DNA of 64,000 nucleotides from Platynereis dumerilii (Eukaryota; Annelida; Polychaeta; Phyllodocida; Nereididae). The notes beneath the pieces were generated by a model. The model saw nothing but the letters and a program-made list of their open reading frames with translations, did not search any database and was not told the DNA's origin. The stretch lies in assembly GCA_026936325.1 (NCBI GenBank), contig JAPTHN010000113.1, positions 822,595 to 886,594 of the forward strand, given 5' to 3'. The number at the start of each line of letters is the position of its first letter. Within the stretch, counting starts at the first letter, position 1. A program made the position numbers and the translations under genes. Below, in pieces: positions 41,570 to 53,900 of the stretch.

Positions 41570-44500
41570 TAGTCTAGTCATTTTAAGAAAATATGGGGTG
41601 CAACCCGGAACAAATTGCAACAGAAATGGTTCCAGTGGCATTTGGTCCCAAAATATGTCAAGAAAGACATACTAAAAGTCATGGAAAATCCAGATGGTGG
41701 AACACCCCCTAATTAGCATAAATCCAAGATGGCCGCCATAAAAATCAGGTTTTTTGCAAATAACTCAGAAACTGTTAGATATAGACCCCATATGTGTATG
41801 AAACTTGAATATAAACTTGGGTATTGCGGACATTTTGACACTATTCCCATGTCTCTGTCTGTAATAGTTCTCAAGATATAGCATATTCAAATATCTCTGA
41901 TTTTGGCAAAAAAAGCTGTAAATCGCCAAAAATGTCATTTGTGGGTTTTGATTCTGAATACTTGAAGTATGACTTTTACCTTACCTATTATGGATACAAA
42001 AGGAATCAATTTTGTCTAATGTAAGACCTCAGTCTGTCTCTACCTCTCTTCAATCCCCTACTATGCCATAATTTGCATTTGGAAGTCTTCCCTCGGAATT
42101 CCGTTTATTTGCTAAAATTGTATTTTTATATGAAAGAAAGTACTCATTTTGGGTCTGACGTGTACGAAATATTGTGAGTTTGGAATTCAGCTGATTCTGA
42201 GTAACTGGTGTTATGCTAGACGTGATTTAACTTATATTATTGATGATCACCCAGAGAATCTGACCTAGACAAATATTCCCATACCGCATATTATCATCGA
42301 TTCACATCAAGAGCGTCAATCAGCGTCCAGGACTTCAAAAGTTTACCGACAATTTGTGAAGCAACTATTTACTTCTCTGAGACATATAGCATATCGTTTT
42401 AAAGCTCAAAGAGAGATCTTTCATCTATCTGTCATGTGAGAAACACACCTGTAACCAGTGATGTAGTCGAGGCCGGGATATCAGAGACTGAGGCATCAGT
42501 CTCCAAGGCCGAGACCCAGGCCATCAAAATGTAGGCTAGAGGCGGGCCTCGGAGACCTCCAACACTGGCCCAAAGACACCCAAGACCGAGGCAAGACCAA
42601 GGATTTGGCACCGAGACAGAGCCAAGGCTGAGGTCATGTAAATATGGTTCTGAGACTGGCCACGAGACCTTCAACTTAGCCTCAAACCAGAACGGAAGTG
42701 AAAATTGCAAAATTGGCCCAATTTACGTGACATAAGCTAGCTTTTTGTGTGTGTCCTGCTCATGAATTCCTTGAATTCAGTGTAAATTAAGTTTATTTAA
42801 GTTAATATAAGATTAAAAAATTTGAAAGCAATAGTTCCATATATATGTATATATGCTGCTTTCCAAAATAAGATTTCAGGAAAAATCAAATCTTGCACAG
42901 AATCACAATGCACAAAGTGAAATTTTGGGACGAAATGACAGACTAGTCTCCTTCTTGACAAATAAATTAATTACAACAAGTTTAGAAGCCAAGGTATTGA
43001 AGGGACCACATTACAAACTGAAAATGTTTAATATGGTAATAGTCCGAAATAAAGGGTTATCCACAGACTAACAGAACCTCTTGCATAGTTTCAGTAAAAG
43101 TAGTATAATTTAGTTGGAACAACTTCATCAGTACTTTTTAGACTTTTAGATATGACATAATGTATTTTTTGCCAACAACTCCCCATCTTAATTAGATGCA
43201 GAGCAGAATTATCTGCTTAGTAGAAGCTGGTTTTTCTCAGGCTGGGCTATATAGTTCTATGAGTTTCAACCACAAAGTGAGGTACATCATCAGCTTCTGT
43301 GCTAAAATGTTTCTGAATATAGCTTTATGCAAATGGTAAGGTTTTGATAAGCAGAAAGAATAGGCTGCACAGCAGCAGACCCTCGGCTTTCAGCAGCATT
43401 TCTGCCAAGAAGTCCAAATTCATTGTATTTATAAATATTTATAGTGTAAATATATCTCACCATATTTGATTAATGAAAATTTTATGAAACAACGTCCAAA
43501 ATTGACTGAAACATGATTGGAGACTTGTGTTAAGCAGTCAGGGAAATTACCGTCATATGAGGACAATTGCAATTCAAGCCAAGTCCTGGCCCTGACAGGA
43601 TGATTGAGTTTGCGGGGTTGATCAGTTGGGTATCAGAAGACAGTCTGATCTCTGTTCAGCCATCCTCATCACACAGCAGCATGTCAGTAGCGGGACTTAG
43701 TTCTATCAAATTTCGCGAAATACTGCAAAGTCATCAGCAGCAGATGATAGTTCCCTAATTTCTCTAGCGCCTTCTGGTTCTTTTCCTCATTATGTAATGG
43801 ATAGGTTTGCCAAAATTCATAGAGTTAGTTGATACTGTGATACAACTTTATACTTAGTTTGGAATTGATAGTTGCTGTTGTTCTTTTTAAATAGCCTGTC
43901 AAAGATGATTTTGAGCACTGCAAAAGTCATGACTGAGCCATGACACTTTGAGAGGGTCATGGAAGAGTGATGGCAGTGCTAGGGTGAGTGCCATGTGGCC
44001 AGGGGCTGAGGACATTGATAGTCATCAGCTGGTGATAATTTGGCAATATTTACCTTTATTTGTTGAAATATCATAAATTTGAATAGGGTGATATGACAAA
44101 TGTATGCAAGGCAATCATATAACACACTCTCATATTAATTTTTGTTCACATTAAATTTCTGAGCATAACATTAGAAGGAAAATGGTGAGGAAATGGGTAT
44201 TTTCATATTTTGTGCATTTTGAACTTGCCATGTCAATGCAAAAATTTGCATTCAACATCAGAAAGGTCATAAACGTTGTTTCCTAATATGTTTAATTTTA
44301 ATAACTGTTTAAGTTATCATTTAGTCATTGCCAAAAATTCCAAAAAAAAAGTCCAGAATCTGTAATTTTTTCGGTTTTTTTATTTTTCTCAAAATGAACT
44401 AACTAAATTAAAAAGGTGTAATTTAGATATCTAAGTGCAAAATGTATTATTAGGACCCTACTTCTAATTTTGTCAGCTATATTAACTTAAAAACATACTT

Positions 44501-45726
44501 AGTTTACATAGAATTCAGTGATTACGCCGGACGCACTCCAAAAGCTAACCAATGAACAGGCTTTCACTCATGTTTTGCTAATTATGTAAATTTCGCTGTT
44601 TCACACTTCTGTAAGGGTTAGAGGCTCAGCTGAATGTCTAAAGGCCGGCCTCAGAGCCATGTTTTGATGACCTCAGCCTTGGCTCGGTCTCGGTTCCAAA
44701 TCCTTGGTCTTGCCTCGCTCTCGGGTGTCTCTGGGCCAGTGTTGGAGGTCCTCGAGGCCACCTCGAGCCTACATTTTGATGGCCTGGATCTCAGTCTTGG
44801 AGGCTGATGCCTCAGTCTCTGATATCCCGGCCTACACTACATCACTGGTTACAGGTGTGATTCTCACATGATAAATAGATGAAAGATATCTCTGAGAGCT
44901 TTAAAATGATATGCCATATGTCTCAGAAAAGTAAATAGTTGCTTCACAAATTGTCAGTAAACTTTTGAAGTCCTGGACGCTGATTGATGCTCTTGATGTG
45001 AATCGATAATAATATGCGGTATGGAAATATTTGTCTAGGTCAGATTCCCTGGGTGATCATCAATAATTTAAGTTAAATCATGTCTAGCATTACACATGTT
45101 ACTCAGAATCGGCTGAATTCCAAACTCACAATATTTCGTACACATCAGACCAAAAAAATGTGTAATTTCTTTCACATAAAATTACAATTTTAGCAAATAA
45201 ACGGAATTCCGAGGGAAGACTTCCAAATGCAAAATATGGCATAGTAGGGGATTGAAGAGAGGTAGTGACATGACTGAGGTCTTAAATTAAACAAAATTGA
45301 TTCCTTTTGTATCCATAATAGGTAAGGTAAAAGTCATACTTCAAGTATTCAGAATCAAGGCTCACAAATGACATTTTTGGCGATTTACAGCTTTTTTTGC
45401 CAAAATCAGAGATATTTGAATATGCTATATCTTGAGAACTATTACAGATAGAGACACGGGAATAGTGTCAAAATGTCCGCAATACCCAAGTTTATATTCA
45501 AGTTTCATACACATATGGGGTCTATATCAAATAGTTTCTGAGTTATTTGCAAAAAACCTGATTTTTATGGCGGCCATCTTGGATTTATGCTAATTTGGGG
45601 GTGTTCCACCATTTGGATTTTCCATGACTTTTAGTATGCCTTTCTTGACATATTTAGGGACCAAATGCCACTGGAACCATTTCTGTTGCAATTTGTTCTA
45701 GGTCATTTCACATATTGACTAGACTA
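41570..45726. mobile_element. 4.16 kb foldback element, ~1.1 kb inverted arms, TAA target
   Basis: The ends TAGTCTAGTC and GACTAGACTA are exact inverts. TAA flanks both sides (41567-41569, 45727-45729). The sister unit near 49370 shows the empty site GACCTAAGTATTTAG. Arms 41590-42720 and 44640-45710 pair throughout, for example GGGATATCAGAGACTGAGGC with GCCTCAGTCTCTGATATCCC. Within each arm lies the terminus CACCCAGAGAATCTGACC (42250; inverted at 45055). The 1.9 kb centre has no recognised transposase. A 3-bp TAA target recalls PIF/Harbinger, but the ends do not settle the family. Confidence 0.9.
43533..44040. mobile_element. Diverged relative of the 513-bp MITE, inside the foldback
   Basis: It begins CAGTCAGGGAAATTACCGTC and runs parallel to 48326-48838 (CACACAGCAGCATGTCAGTA, TTCTTTTCCTCATTATGTAA, GTCATCAGCTGGTGATAATT). 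The right terminus CCCTGACTG is missing, so this copy is partial. It shows partial inversion relative to the other copy near 43570-43660. Confidence 0.75.
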
Positions 45727-46100
45727 TAAGTATTTAGCTCAGTGTTATAGAATTTGGTACAAGTATTGACCTATTGGTGTGGATCAGGAACATATATATG
45801 AAGAAATCCAAGATGGCCACAACAAAATGGCCACCATACTTTAACTGTCCGCTGTGACCTTAATATTTCAATTAGAGTTATAAAACTTGGAACAGCCATT
45901 GGTCTATAATATAGTGTTGGTGTGGATCAGAGACATGTGGAGAATACAAGATGGCCACAACAAAAATGGCCCCCATACTTTAACTGTCCTATGTGACCTT
46001 GATATGTCACTTAGTTATTAGAATTTTGTACAGGTATGGGTCTGTTGGTGTGTATCACGAATATCATCATCATTATCATCATCATCATCATTCATTCATT
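45727..46100. repeat. ~131-bp AAGATGGCC repeat and (ATC)n, unit 1
   Basis: Units with AATCCAAGATGGCCACAACA, CTGTGACCTTAATATTTCA and AACTTGGAACAGCCATTGG, about 131 bp apart, end in a CAT/ATC microsatellite at 46055-46095. Confidence 0.85.
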
Positions 46101-46291
46101 ATACCCTTAATTCATGGATGCTTTACGCTACTCCTCCCAAACTACTTATTGCCCACGACGACAAATTTGCAAGCAACATTATTTCACGCCATACAACAAC
46201 CATAAGTGCGTCTGGTTTCTCAAACTATTCATATTAGGCCTACACCGGTGCACTTATTACTCATTTATGCACGACTATCAATAAGCTATTC

Positions 46292-46558
46292 AGTGTTTGC
46301 ACAACCACTGGCTCTGAGGGCGTGGGTTCGAATCCCACCCCGGAACTCAATTTAGTCCGAGCCCATGGGACATTAAATGGAGGCGGGTTGTATCCAGTGT
46401 TCTATGCTGGGGCAACTGAAAGACCCTGGGCATCCCTGAATTAATAGGGTATGTACCAGACTCACAGTCTCCTCATCTCATCATCATACGGCGATCGCCT
46501 GCCTCGATATAGCCCACTAAGGTGCAGCTGAGGCGTAAAACTCAAACAAACAAACAAA
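46292..46558 (+). mobile_element. SINE with 15-bp target duplication
   Basis: ATCAATAAGCTATTC occurs at 46277-46291 and again at 46559-46573. The body has a tRNA-like B box (GTGGGTTCGAATCCCACCCC), then a non-tRNA body, and ends TAAAACTCAAACAAACAAA. The A box is not convincing, so the copy may lack the 5' end or the family is degenerate. It is distinct from the SINE at 3505. Confidence 0.9.
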
Positions 46559-46573
46559 ATCAATAAGCTATTC

Positions 46574-46809
46574 TCCAATGGTGGTGGTTGTTTAATGATT
46601 CTCCCTGGACTCCGAAGAGGGAGGGATGGCCCACTGTCGATCACTGGCCCTTGATATTCAATGTTTCCTATTCCATTTCACTGTTTTATCTCAACGTCTC
46701 GCTCCTGAATGCTATCTTTCTCAGCTCATCACAAAATCTATATTTACTTCAATCACCATTTATCCATCATCCTTTTGTCATTCCTGTTTCATGGGTACTA
46801 TGCTTGCTA
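46574..46809. other. Non-coding spacer between units 1 and 2
   Basis: Nothing recognised. Short frames cover it on both strands without domain content. Confidence 0.4.
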
Positions 46810-47047
46810 GTATTATAAATTCATGGATGCTTTACTCTACTCCACCTAGACTAATAATTACTCAGGCATGAAAACTTGCAATCAGCTTTCTTTCACTTCC
46901 TACACGAATCTTATCTGGGTTTGGTCTCTTAAACTTAAAATTTGTTTTAGTCTTTTCTGGCCGAGCATCATCGTTCTGTCGATTCTCCAATAAAGGCTTT
47001 GTTGACTGGTTCATTTTGAAATGATGGGTGTGAGTGAAGGTTCATAA

Positions 47048-47933
47048 CAGGGGCGGATCCAGGAATTTGGGAAGGGGGGGGGGGTTCAAGTTCAAAGATA
47101 GGACTAGCACAGGATGTGAAGCCCGAAGGGCTGAAGCTTATGCGACAGGGGGTCTGGGGGCCGCTCAAGGCCCCCAGAAGCCAACAGATTTTAGGTGCTC
47201 TGAGATGAATTTTGAGCAATCTGAATGCTGTTTTTAGCTGCTTGATCCAATAGATATTTTTTATGTTTAATAGGAAATTAAAGAGGTTTTGCTACACATT
47301 TTCAGGTCTCGTGAACGTGTAGGCCGGTTAGCACTTCCCCACGTACACGTCACACAGAAATGTGCAGTAAAGCCTCTCTATTAATGTTCAGCTAAAAACT
47401 AATATCAAGAGCAGAAACCACAAACTTTTATGAAAAGTCATATTGTTAAAACATGGATGACCTGATATTGATAAGTAATCGGACAATATGGAATTTACAG
47501 TCCAGATTTACACGATTAATATCAAATTCTCAAAAAGAGCTAAATCAGTCAAATAAAGTGGACCGTTAGGAAAGTGTCCCTACATATTAGGCTTAACACA
47601 GGTTTGAACGATGTCCTCAGTTTTTAGTTGCAGCTGTCAGCATAGTGGACTGCCACAGAAGCCACATTCATGACATAACAAGGTGAAATATTATCCACTG
47701 CATCAAGTGCAGGTGTCAAAACTGAACTGCAAAGTGCTATTTACCCAGCCATGTTTATGTGAGTGCAAGGTCTGTATTCCTGCTCCCTGTTAAGGTGTTA
47801 AAGACACGTGTTAGTCTTCACGGACTTTTATGCCACACGCGTGAGTATTAGTTGTCTATATGGCTTTTTGGCTTGGGCCCAAGGGGGGGGGGTTTGAACC
47901 CCCTGAACCCCCCCCTCCCTGGATCCGCTACTG
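47048..47933. mobile_element. 886-bp hAT-like TIR element
   Basis: The ends are CAGGGGCGGATCCAGG and, reversed, CAGTAGCGGATCCAGG. The duplicated target is CATAA (47043-47047, 47934-47938; ambiguous up to 7 bp because CA follows both). The sister unit near 52790 gives the empty site TTCATAACACCACTG. G-runs and C-runs lie just inside each end. No transposase frame was seen. Confidence 0.85.
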
Positions 47934-48325
47934 CATAACACCACTGTAATTGAAACTTGTAGCCTATGCTAGACTGCAATAGCAATCAGACAGTGGCGAG
48001 TTATTAAGTTGTGAATCATGATGTTTTAAAAAGAAGTATAAATCAGAATTGCTTTTTTGATAATTTATTGTGGCTGCTTTGATAGTTGTTCTGATGGTTG
48101 CATTGTATTGGTACTGAAGCCTACTTGGAAGACTGAAAGGAGGGAAAGAAGTTTTCTGACCTTTTGCATGATTTGTCACAACAGATCTGAATGTTTTACG
48201 TGTTTCAGTAATTAAATGTAAAATTTGGGATTAATTCTATATTTTTGTAACTGTGTTTTTGTAAATTATGTAAATTATCTTTAGTCGTCCGGAGTCACCA
48301 ATTTAATTTCCGACTCCGACTACAC

Positions 48326-48838
48326 CAGTCAGGGAAATTACCAGCATATGAGGCAATTGCTGCAAAGAGATCAGACTTTCTTCTGAGACCCAACTGATCA
48401 ACCCCACAAACTCAATCATCCTGTCAGGGCCAGGACTTGGCTGGAATTGAGCCATCCTCACCACACAGCAGCATGTCAGTTGCGGGACTTAATTCTGTCC
48501 CATTTCTCGAAATACTGCGAAGTCATCAGCAGCTGATGACAATTTCCTAATTTCTCTGGAGCCTTCGGGTTCTTTTCCTCATTAGGTAATGGATAGGTCT
48601 GCCAAAATTCATAAGAGTTAGTTGACACTGTGATACAACTTTATACCAAGTTCGGAAGTGATAGTTGCAGTAGTTCTTTTTAAATAGCCAGTCAAAGATG
48701 ATTATGAGCACTGCCTAAGTCATGGCTAGACCATGACACTGTGAGAGTGTCATGGGCGGGTGATGACAGTGTTAGGGTGATTGTCATGTGGGGCTGAGGA
48801 CATTGATTGTCATCAGCTGGTGATAATTTCCCTGACTG
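48326..48838. mobile_element. 513-bp MITE, TIR CAGTCAGGGAAATTA, 5-bp target
   Basis: The ends CAGTCAGGGAAATTACC and GATAATTTCCCTGACTG are inverted, with TACAC on both sides (48321-48325, 48839-48843). The sister unit near 53175 reads GACCACACCTGACACTC without the insert. Subterminal ATCAGCTGGTGATAA / TCATCAGCAGCTGATGAC words are further palindromes. Confidence 0.9.
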
Positions 48839-48973
48839 TACACCTGACACTCAAAGCGACTCCGACGACACCCAAAAACCTCAGACTCCGACCCCAAAGC
48901 CCTGCTATATCTAGTGATTGACCTGTAAATTCAGTGAATGTACCCTTCAATACAAATTTGCTTTATTTTTCAG

Positions 48974-49108
48974 ATAATTGTGCTGTGTGGATCGAATTAA
49001 TCGTGTCTGCGATCCTGTCGTCTGATAGCTGCTGTCTTTGTTCCGTTGACTGTCCTTTGTGGCGTGTGTTGGACTTGCTGTGAGGGAGAAAGAAGTTTAT
49101 GTTGCAAG
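48974..49108 (+). pseudogene. Candidate exon A2, carries a stop
   Basis: The same 135-bp block with the same splice signals. Relative to A1 it has GGA for GAA, TAA for CAA (a stop at codon 9) and TGT for TAT. If the frame is real, this copy is non-functional. Confidence 0.35.
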
Positions 49109-49415
49109 GTATGAAACGATTTAATTTTTATTAGTTCGTCTTTTTTCCTTGAAAACGAAGAGTTATTGTATTATTTTCACTTGATCGCTATCTTCGGCAT
49201 CATTATCCCGGTTTGTGTAAGTGGCCATTTGTGACTTAAAATGTTTCACTTAAGTTATGAAATTTCGGGTAGGTATTGGTCTATTGGTGTGGATCATGAT
49301 CATGTAGAGAAATCCAAGATGGTCGTCAAGATGGCCACAAAAAAATGCTCGCATTTAACTGTCCACTGTGACCTAAGTATTTAGCTCAGTGTCATAGAAT
49401 TTGGTACAAGTATTG

Positions 49416-51343
49416 CAGGGCTGCACGATATATCGAAATGATATCGACATCACGATATCACATGCCATGATATTGATATCGTGCAAAATACGATAATCAC
49501 GATATCATTATTTTCAGAAATTGACAAAATACAACCCACTTCTTTGGTCGCCGAATGCCATTTCGGCGGCAAAAATGGCCATTAAACGTCTGTAGAAGGT
49601 GGCCGAAGGTCCCAAAGCACTAAAATTAGAAATATTTTAACTTTTTATTTGGTGAAAATCTGACCAGAATTGACGAAACAAGCACATATAATGGCACAGC
49701 ATCGCCCATGCCCCGCATGTTTTATCCTATGTTTATCCTATCCGTTAGCCAGTTTATCCCGTTCTTTTATCCTATCCATTTATCCTCTCCGTTTATCATA
49801 TCTGTTTATCCTATCCGTTTATCCTATCCGTGTATCCTACCCGTTATCCTGTTTATCCCGTTTATCCTATACTTGTATCCTATCTATTTATCCTATCTGT
49901 TTACCCTATCCGTTTATCCTATCCGTTTATCCAGTACCCCATAAGCACTGGTTCATCCCATTTATCCTGTTTATCTTATCTATTTATCCTATTTGTTTAT
50001 CCTATCTGTTTATCCTATCCGTTTATCCTATAAGTTTATCCTATCCGTTTATCCTATCCATTTATCCTATCCATTACCCTATCTGTTGACCCTATCCATT
50101 TAACATATCCATTTATCCTATCCATTATCCCGTTTATCCCATTTATTCCGTTTATCCTATCCATTTATCCTATCCGTTTATCCTATCCGTTTATTCTATC
50201 TGTTTATCCTATCCCTTTATCCCATCCGTTTATCCTATCCATTTATCCCATCCGTTTATCCTATCGGTTTATCCTACACGTTATCCTGTTTATCCCGTTT
50301 ATCCTATCCATTAATCCTATCCGTTATTCTATCCGTTTATCCTATCCGTTTATCCTATCCGTTTATGCAGTACCCCATGAGCATTGGTTCATCCCATTTA
50401 TCCTGTTTATCCTATCTGTTTATCCTATCCGTTTATCCTATCTGTTTATCCTATCCGTTTAGCCTATCTGTTATCCTATCCGTTTATCCTATCCGTTTAG
50501 CATATCCGTTTATCCTATCCGTTTATCCTACCCGTTTATCCTATCCGTTATCCCATTTATCCCATTTATCCTATCCGTTTATCCTATCCATGTATCCTAT
50601 CCATGTATCCTATCCGTTTATCCTATCCGTTTATCCCATTTGTTTATCCCATTTGTTTATCCCATCCGTGTATCCCATCCGTTTATCCTATCCGTTTATC
50701 CAGTTTATCCTACCTGTTTATCCTACCTGTTTATCCTATCTGTTTATCCTATCCGTTTATTCTATCCGTCTATCCTATCCGTCTGTCAACCCATCTATCC
50801 ATTAAGCCATCCGTCAATCCATTCCTCCATCTATCTATCTATCTATCCTGTCTGTTTATCCTATCCGTTTATACTATCCATCTATCCTATCTGTTTATCC
50901 CAGCCATCTATCCTATCCATCTATCCTATCCGTCTGTCAATCTGTCTATCCATCCGTCTATCTATCATTCAATCCATCCGTCAATCCATTCATTCATCTA
51001 TCTATCTACGTTTCTATTTATCCTATCCGTTTATCCTATCCGTTTATCCCGTTCGTTTATCCCATCCGTTTATCCCGTCCGTATATCCTATCCGTTTATG
51101 CCGTTTAACCTACCTGTTTATCCCATCTGTTTATCATATCCGTTTATCCTATCTGTTTATCCCATCCGTCTATCCTGTCCGTCTGTCCCATATATCCATC
51201 AATCCATCTGTCAATCCATTCCTCCATCTATCTATCTATCTATCCTGTCTGTTTATCCTATCGGTTTATACTATCCACCTATCCTATCCTACTGTATATC
51301 CTATCCATCTATCCTATCTGTCTGCCAATCCGTCTATCCATGC

Positions 51344-51385
<42 letters not shown>

Positions 51386-52206
51386 ATGTCTATCTTTTGT
51401 TTACATGAGTGTATATTATAACCAGTATTTTATTTACATAAATATAAAACAGATTCATATAATATATAGTAAGTTGCCCGTAGATTGGAGGGAAGAGAAT
51501 AGAATAATATGAAATAGATACAATATAAGTCCGTGCTCCCTGTATAATTAGTTGGACAGATGCATGAACTTTACTGAGATGCAGGAATTGCTGAGTTTCC
51601 CAGAAATAGAATGTGGTGCAAAGGGAGGAAGTGGCAAAGGACTTGCAGGTGCTGCCCTCTTGTGTAATGTATCTGATGAGCTGCTTGCAGTGGCCATTCT
51701 GTGTACTAAAACTCACCCTGTGGAAGGGAAAATGGCCACCACAATGCAGGCTTTCTGGACCTTGATAGCCTCTAAAACTGATAATAGTAAATTTTCTAAT
51801 ATTGAATTAAACTGAAAATACGAACCGTTGTGCACATCTACAATGGTATCAATGTGTTATGCATATGATAAGAACTTCCAGAGTGGGCTGGTTGAGGCCA
51901 CAGCATTGGTAATTTCACCCCTTCAGTAGATTTCAGCACTAAAGCATAATCGCCCTATGCATAGCATAGCATGGGCGATAATTAGCAAGAAATTGTGGAA
52001 GTCCGAAGCATACTGCATGCAGTTCTCCCTGACACGATCTGACCTGCTGAGGTGCAGGGCCCCACTGGCTCGCGCAGGTGAGCGCAGGTACCAGTCAGTT
52101 GAGGGAGCAGTTCTTTAATTTTACTGAATATCGAAAATGATATCGTAATCGACAATTTAACCCCTAATATCGATATCTACCTATTTACCAGTATTGTGCA
52201 GCCTTA
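49416..52206. mobile_element. 2.8 kb hAT-like element carrying a 13-bp minisatellite
   Basis: The ends are CAGGGCTGCACGATATATCG and, reversed, TAAGGCTGCACAATACTGG. The flanks AAGTATTG (49408-49415) and AGGTATTG (52207-52214) form an 8-bp target duplication with one change. Sister units read ACAAGTATTGACCTATTGG. Subterminal ATCGATATC-type words occur on both sides. The middle is a TTTATCCTATCCG array, and the remainder (51400-52200) shows no recognised transposase domain. Confidence 0.85.
49727..51390. repeat. 13-bp minisatellite TTTATCCTATCCG grading into (CTAT)n
   Basis: More than 100 variable copies, with longer-range duplications (the phrase CAGTACCCCATAAGCACTGG near 49932 recurs near 50370). 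It ends in CTAT tetranucleotides at 51340-51390. The many long frames rich in YPI/LSY are repeat artefacts. Confidence 0.95.
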
Positions 52207-52560
52207 AGGTATTGTCCTATTGGTGTGGATCAGGAACATATATATGAAGAAATCCAAGATGGCGACAACAAAATGGCCGCCATACTTTAACTGTCCACTG
52301 TGACCTTAATATTTCAATTAGAGTTATAAAACTTGGAACAGCCATTGGTCTATAATATAGTGTTGGTGTGGATCAGAGACATGTGGAGAATACAAGATGG
52401 CCACAACAAAAATGGCCACCATACTTTAACTGTTCTCTGTGACCTTGATATGTCACTTAGTTATGAAATTTTGTACAGATATGGGTCTATTGGTGTGTAT
52501 CACGAATATCATCATCATCAACATCATCATTATCATCATCATCATCATCATCATCATATT
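52207..52560. repeat. ~131-bp AAGATGGC repeat and (ATC)n, unit 3
   Basis: The same order as 45727-46100: AATCCAAGATGGCGACAACA, then GAGAATACAAGATGGCCACA, and the ATC run at about 52507-52558. Confidence 0.85.
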
Positions 52561-53310
52561 ATAAATTCATGGATGCTTTACTCTTCTCCACCCAGACTAA
52601 TAATTACTCAGGCATGAAAACTTGCAAGCAGCTTTCTTTCACTTCCTACACAAATCTTATCTGGGTTTGGTCTCTTAAACTTAAAATTTGTTTTAGTCAT
52701 TTCTGGCCGAGCATCATCATTCTGTCGATTCTCCAATAAAGGCTTTGTTGACTGGTTCATTTTGAAATGATGGGTGTGAGTGAAGGTTCATAACACCACT
52801 GTAATTGAAACATGTAGCCTATGATAGACTGCAATAGCAATCAGACAGTGGCGAGTTATTAAGTTGTGAATCATGACGTTTTAAAATGAAGTATAAATCA
52901 GAATTGATTTTTTGATAATTTATTGTGGCTGCTTTGATAGTTGTTCTGTTGGTTTCATTGTATTGGTACTGAAGCATACTTGGAAGACTGAAAGGAGGGA
53001 AAGAAGTTTCCTGAACTTTTGCGTGATTTTTCACGACAGATCTGAATGTTTTACTTGTTTCAGTAATTAAATGTAAAATTTGGGATTAATTCTATATTTT
53101 TGTAAGTGTGTTTTTGTAAATTATGTAAATTATTTTTAGTCGACCGGAGTCACCAATTTAATTTCCGACTCCGACCACACCTGACACTCAAAGCGACTCC
53201 GACTCAACCCAAAAACGTCAGACTCCGACCCCAAAGCCCTGCTGTATCTAGTGATTAACCTGAAAATTCAGTGAATGTACCCTTCAATACATGTTTGCTT
53301 TGTTTTTCAG

Positions 53311-53445
53311 ATAATTGTGCTGTGTGGATCGAATCAATCGTGTCTGCGATCCTATTGTCTGATAGCTGCTGTCTTTGTTCCGTTGACTGTCCTTTGTGAC
53401 GTGTGTTGGACTTGCTGTGAGGGAGAAAGAAGTTTATGTTGCAAG
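53311..53445 (+). CDS. Candidate exon A3
   Basis: The third 135-bp copy, with acceptor TTTGTTTTTCAG and donor AAG|GTATGA. The frame is open. It differs from A1 at GGA/GAA, TGT/CGT and GAC/GGC. It is identical in length to the others although flanks carry small indels. Confidence 0.35.
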
Positions 53446-53559
53446 GTATGAAACGATTAAATTTTTATTAGTTTGTCTTTTTTCCTTGAAAACGAAGAGT
53501 TATTGTATTATTTTCACTTGATCGTTGTCGTCGGCATTGTTATCCTCGTTTGTGTAAGT

Positions 53560-53780
53560 GGCCATTTGTGACTTAAATATTTCACTTAGGGTTATAAAAT
53601 TTCGCATAGAGTTATAAAATTCTGTACAAGTATTGGTCTGTTGGTGTGGATCATGATCACGTAGAGAAATCCGAGATGGCCACAACAAAATGCTTGTATG
53701 CTTTAACTCTCCACTCTGACCTTAATATTTAACTCAAAAGAATTATGAAGTTTGGTACAGCTATTGACCTATTGGAGTTG
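53560..53780. repeat. ~131-bp repeat, end of the triplication
   Basis: Two diverged units with AAATCCGAGATGGCCACAAC and TTATGAAGTTTGGTACAGC, broken off at AACGTATATATATGG. Confidence 0.75.
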
Positions 53781-53796
53781 ATCAGGAACGTATATA

Positions 53797-53900
53797 TATG
53801 GTGCAGCCTGCTTATATCACGCCTCTGTATATCGCGGTCCTCATTTATTCGTGATGCCTCTATGACCCCCAATTAATTAGACAGTCATTCCAAAGACCCT
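53797..53900 (+). mobile_element. Pogo/Tigger-like transposon end, copy 1
   Basis: GTGCAGCCTGCTTATATCAC, then TCTGTATATCGCGGTCCTC and TTATTCGTGATGCCTC, is typical of pogo/Tigger termini (CGCG words). It matches 54676-54770 in the same direction. The opposite end was not found. Confidence 0.55.

Larger units (their letters stand above)
41065..53780. repeat. Triplicated segment (three ~1.5-2 kb units plus insertions)
   Basis: Units share the same order: AAAGCCCTGCTATATCTAGTG, a 135-bp exon-like block, an intron-like flank with TTTTCCTTGAAAACGAAGAG, ~131-bp repeats, an (ATC)n run, TTCATGGATGCTTTACTC, CATTTTGAAATGATGGGTG, CCACTGTAATTGAAAC and GACTCCGAC words. Blocks lie at 41065-46130, 46810-49415 and 52207-53780. 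After removing the insertions the exon-to-exon spacing is about 1.5-2.0 kb. Divergence is low, so the duplication is fairly recent. Confidence 0.85.

Noticed and set aside
46316-46345. A tRNA gene suggested by GGTTCGAATCC
   Set aside because: No cloverleaf or convincing A box. The flanking 15-bp target duplication and AAAC tail show it is a SINE.
49670-51512. Large YPI/LSY-rich frames up to 290 aa
   Set aside because: They track the TTTATCCTATCCG minisatellite and CTAT run inside a hAT-like element.
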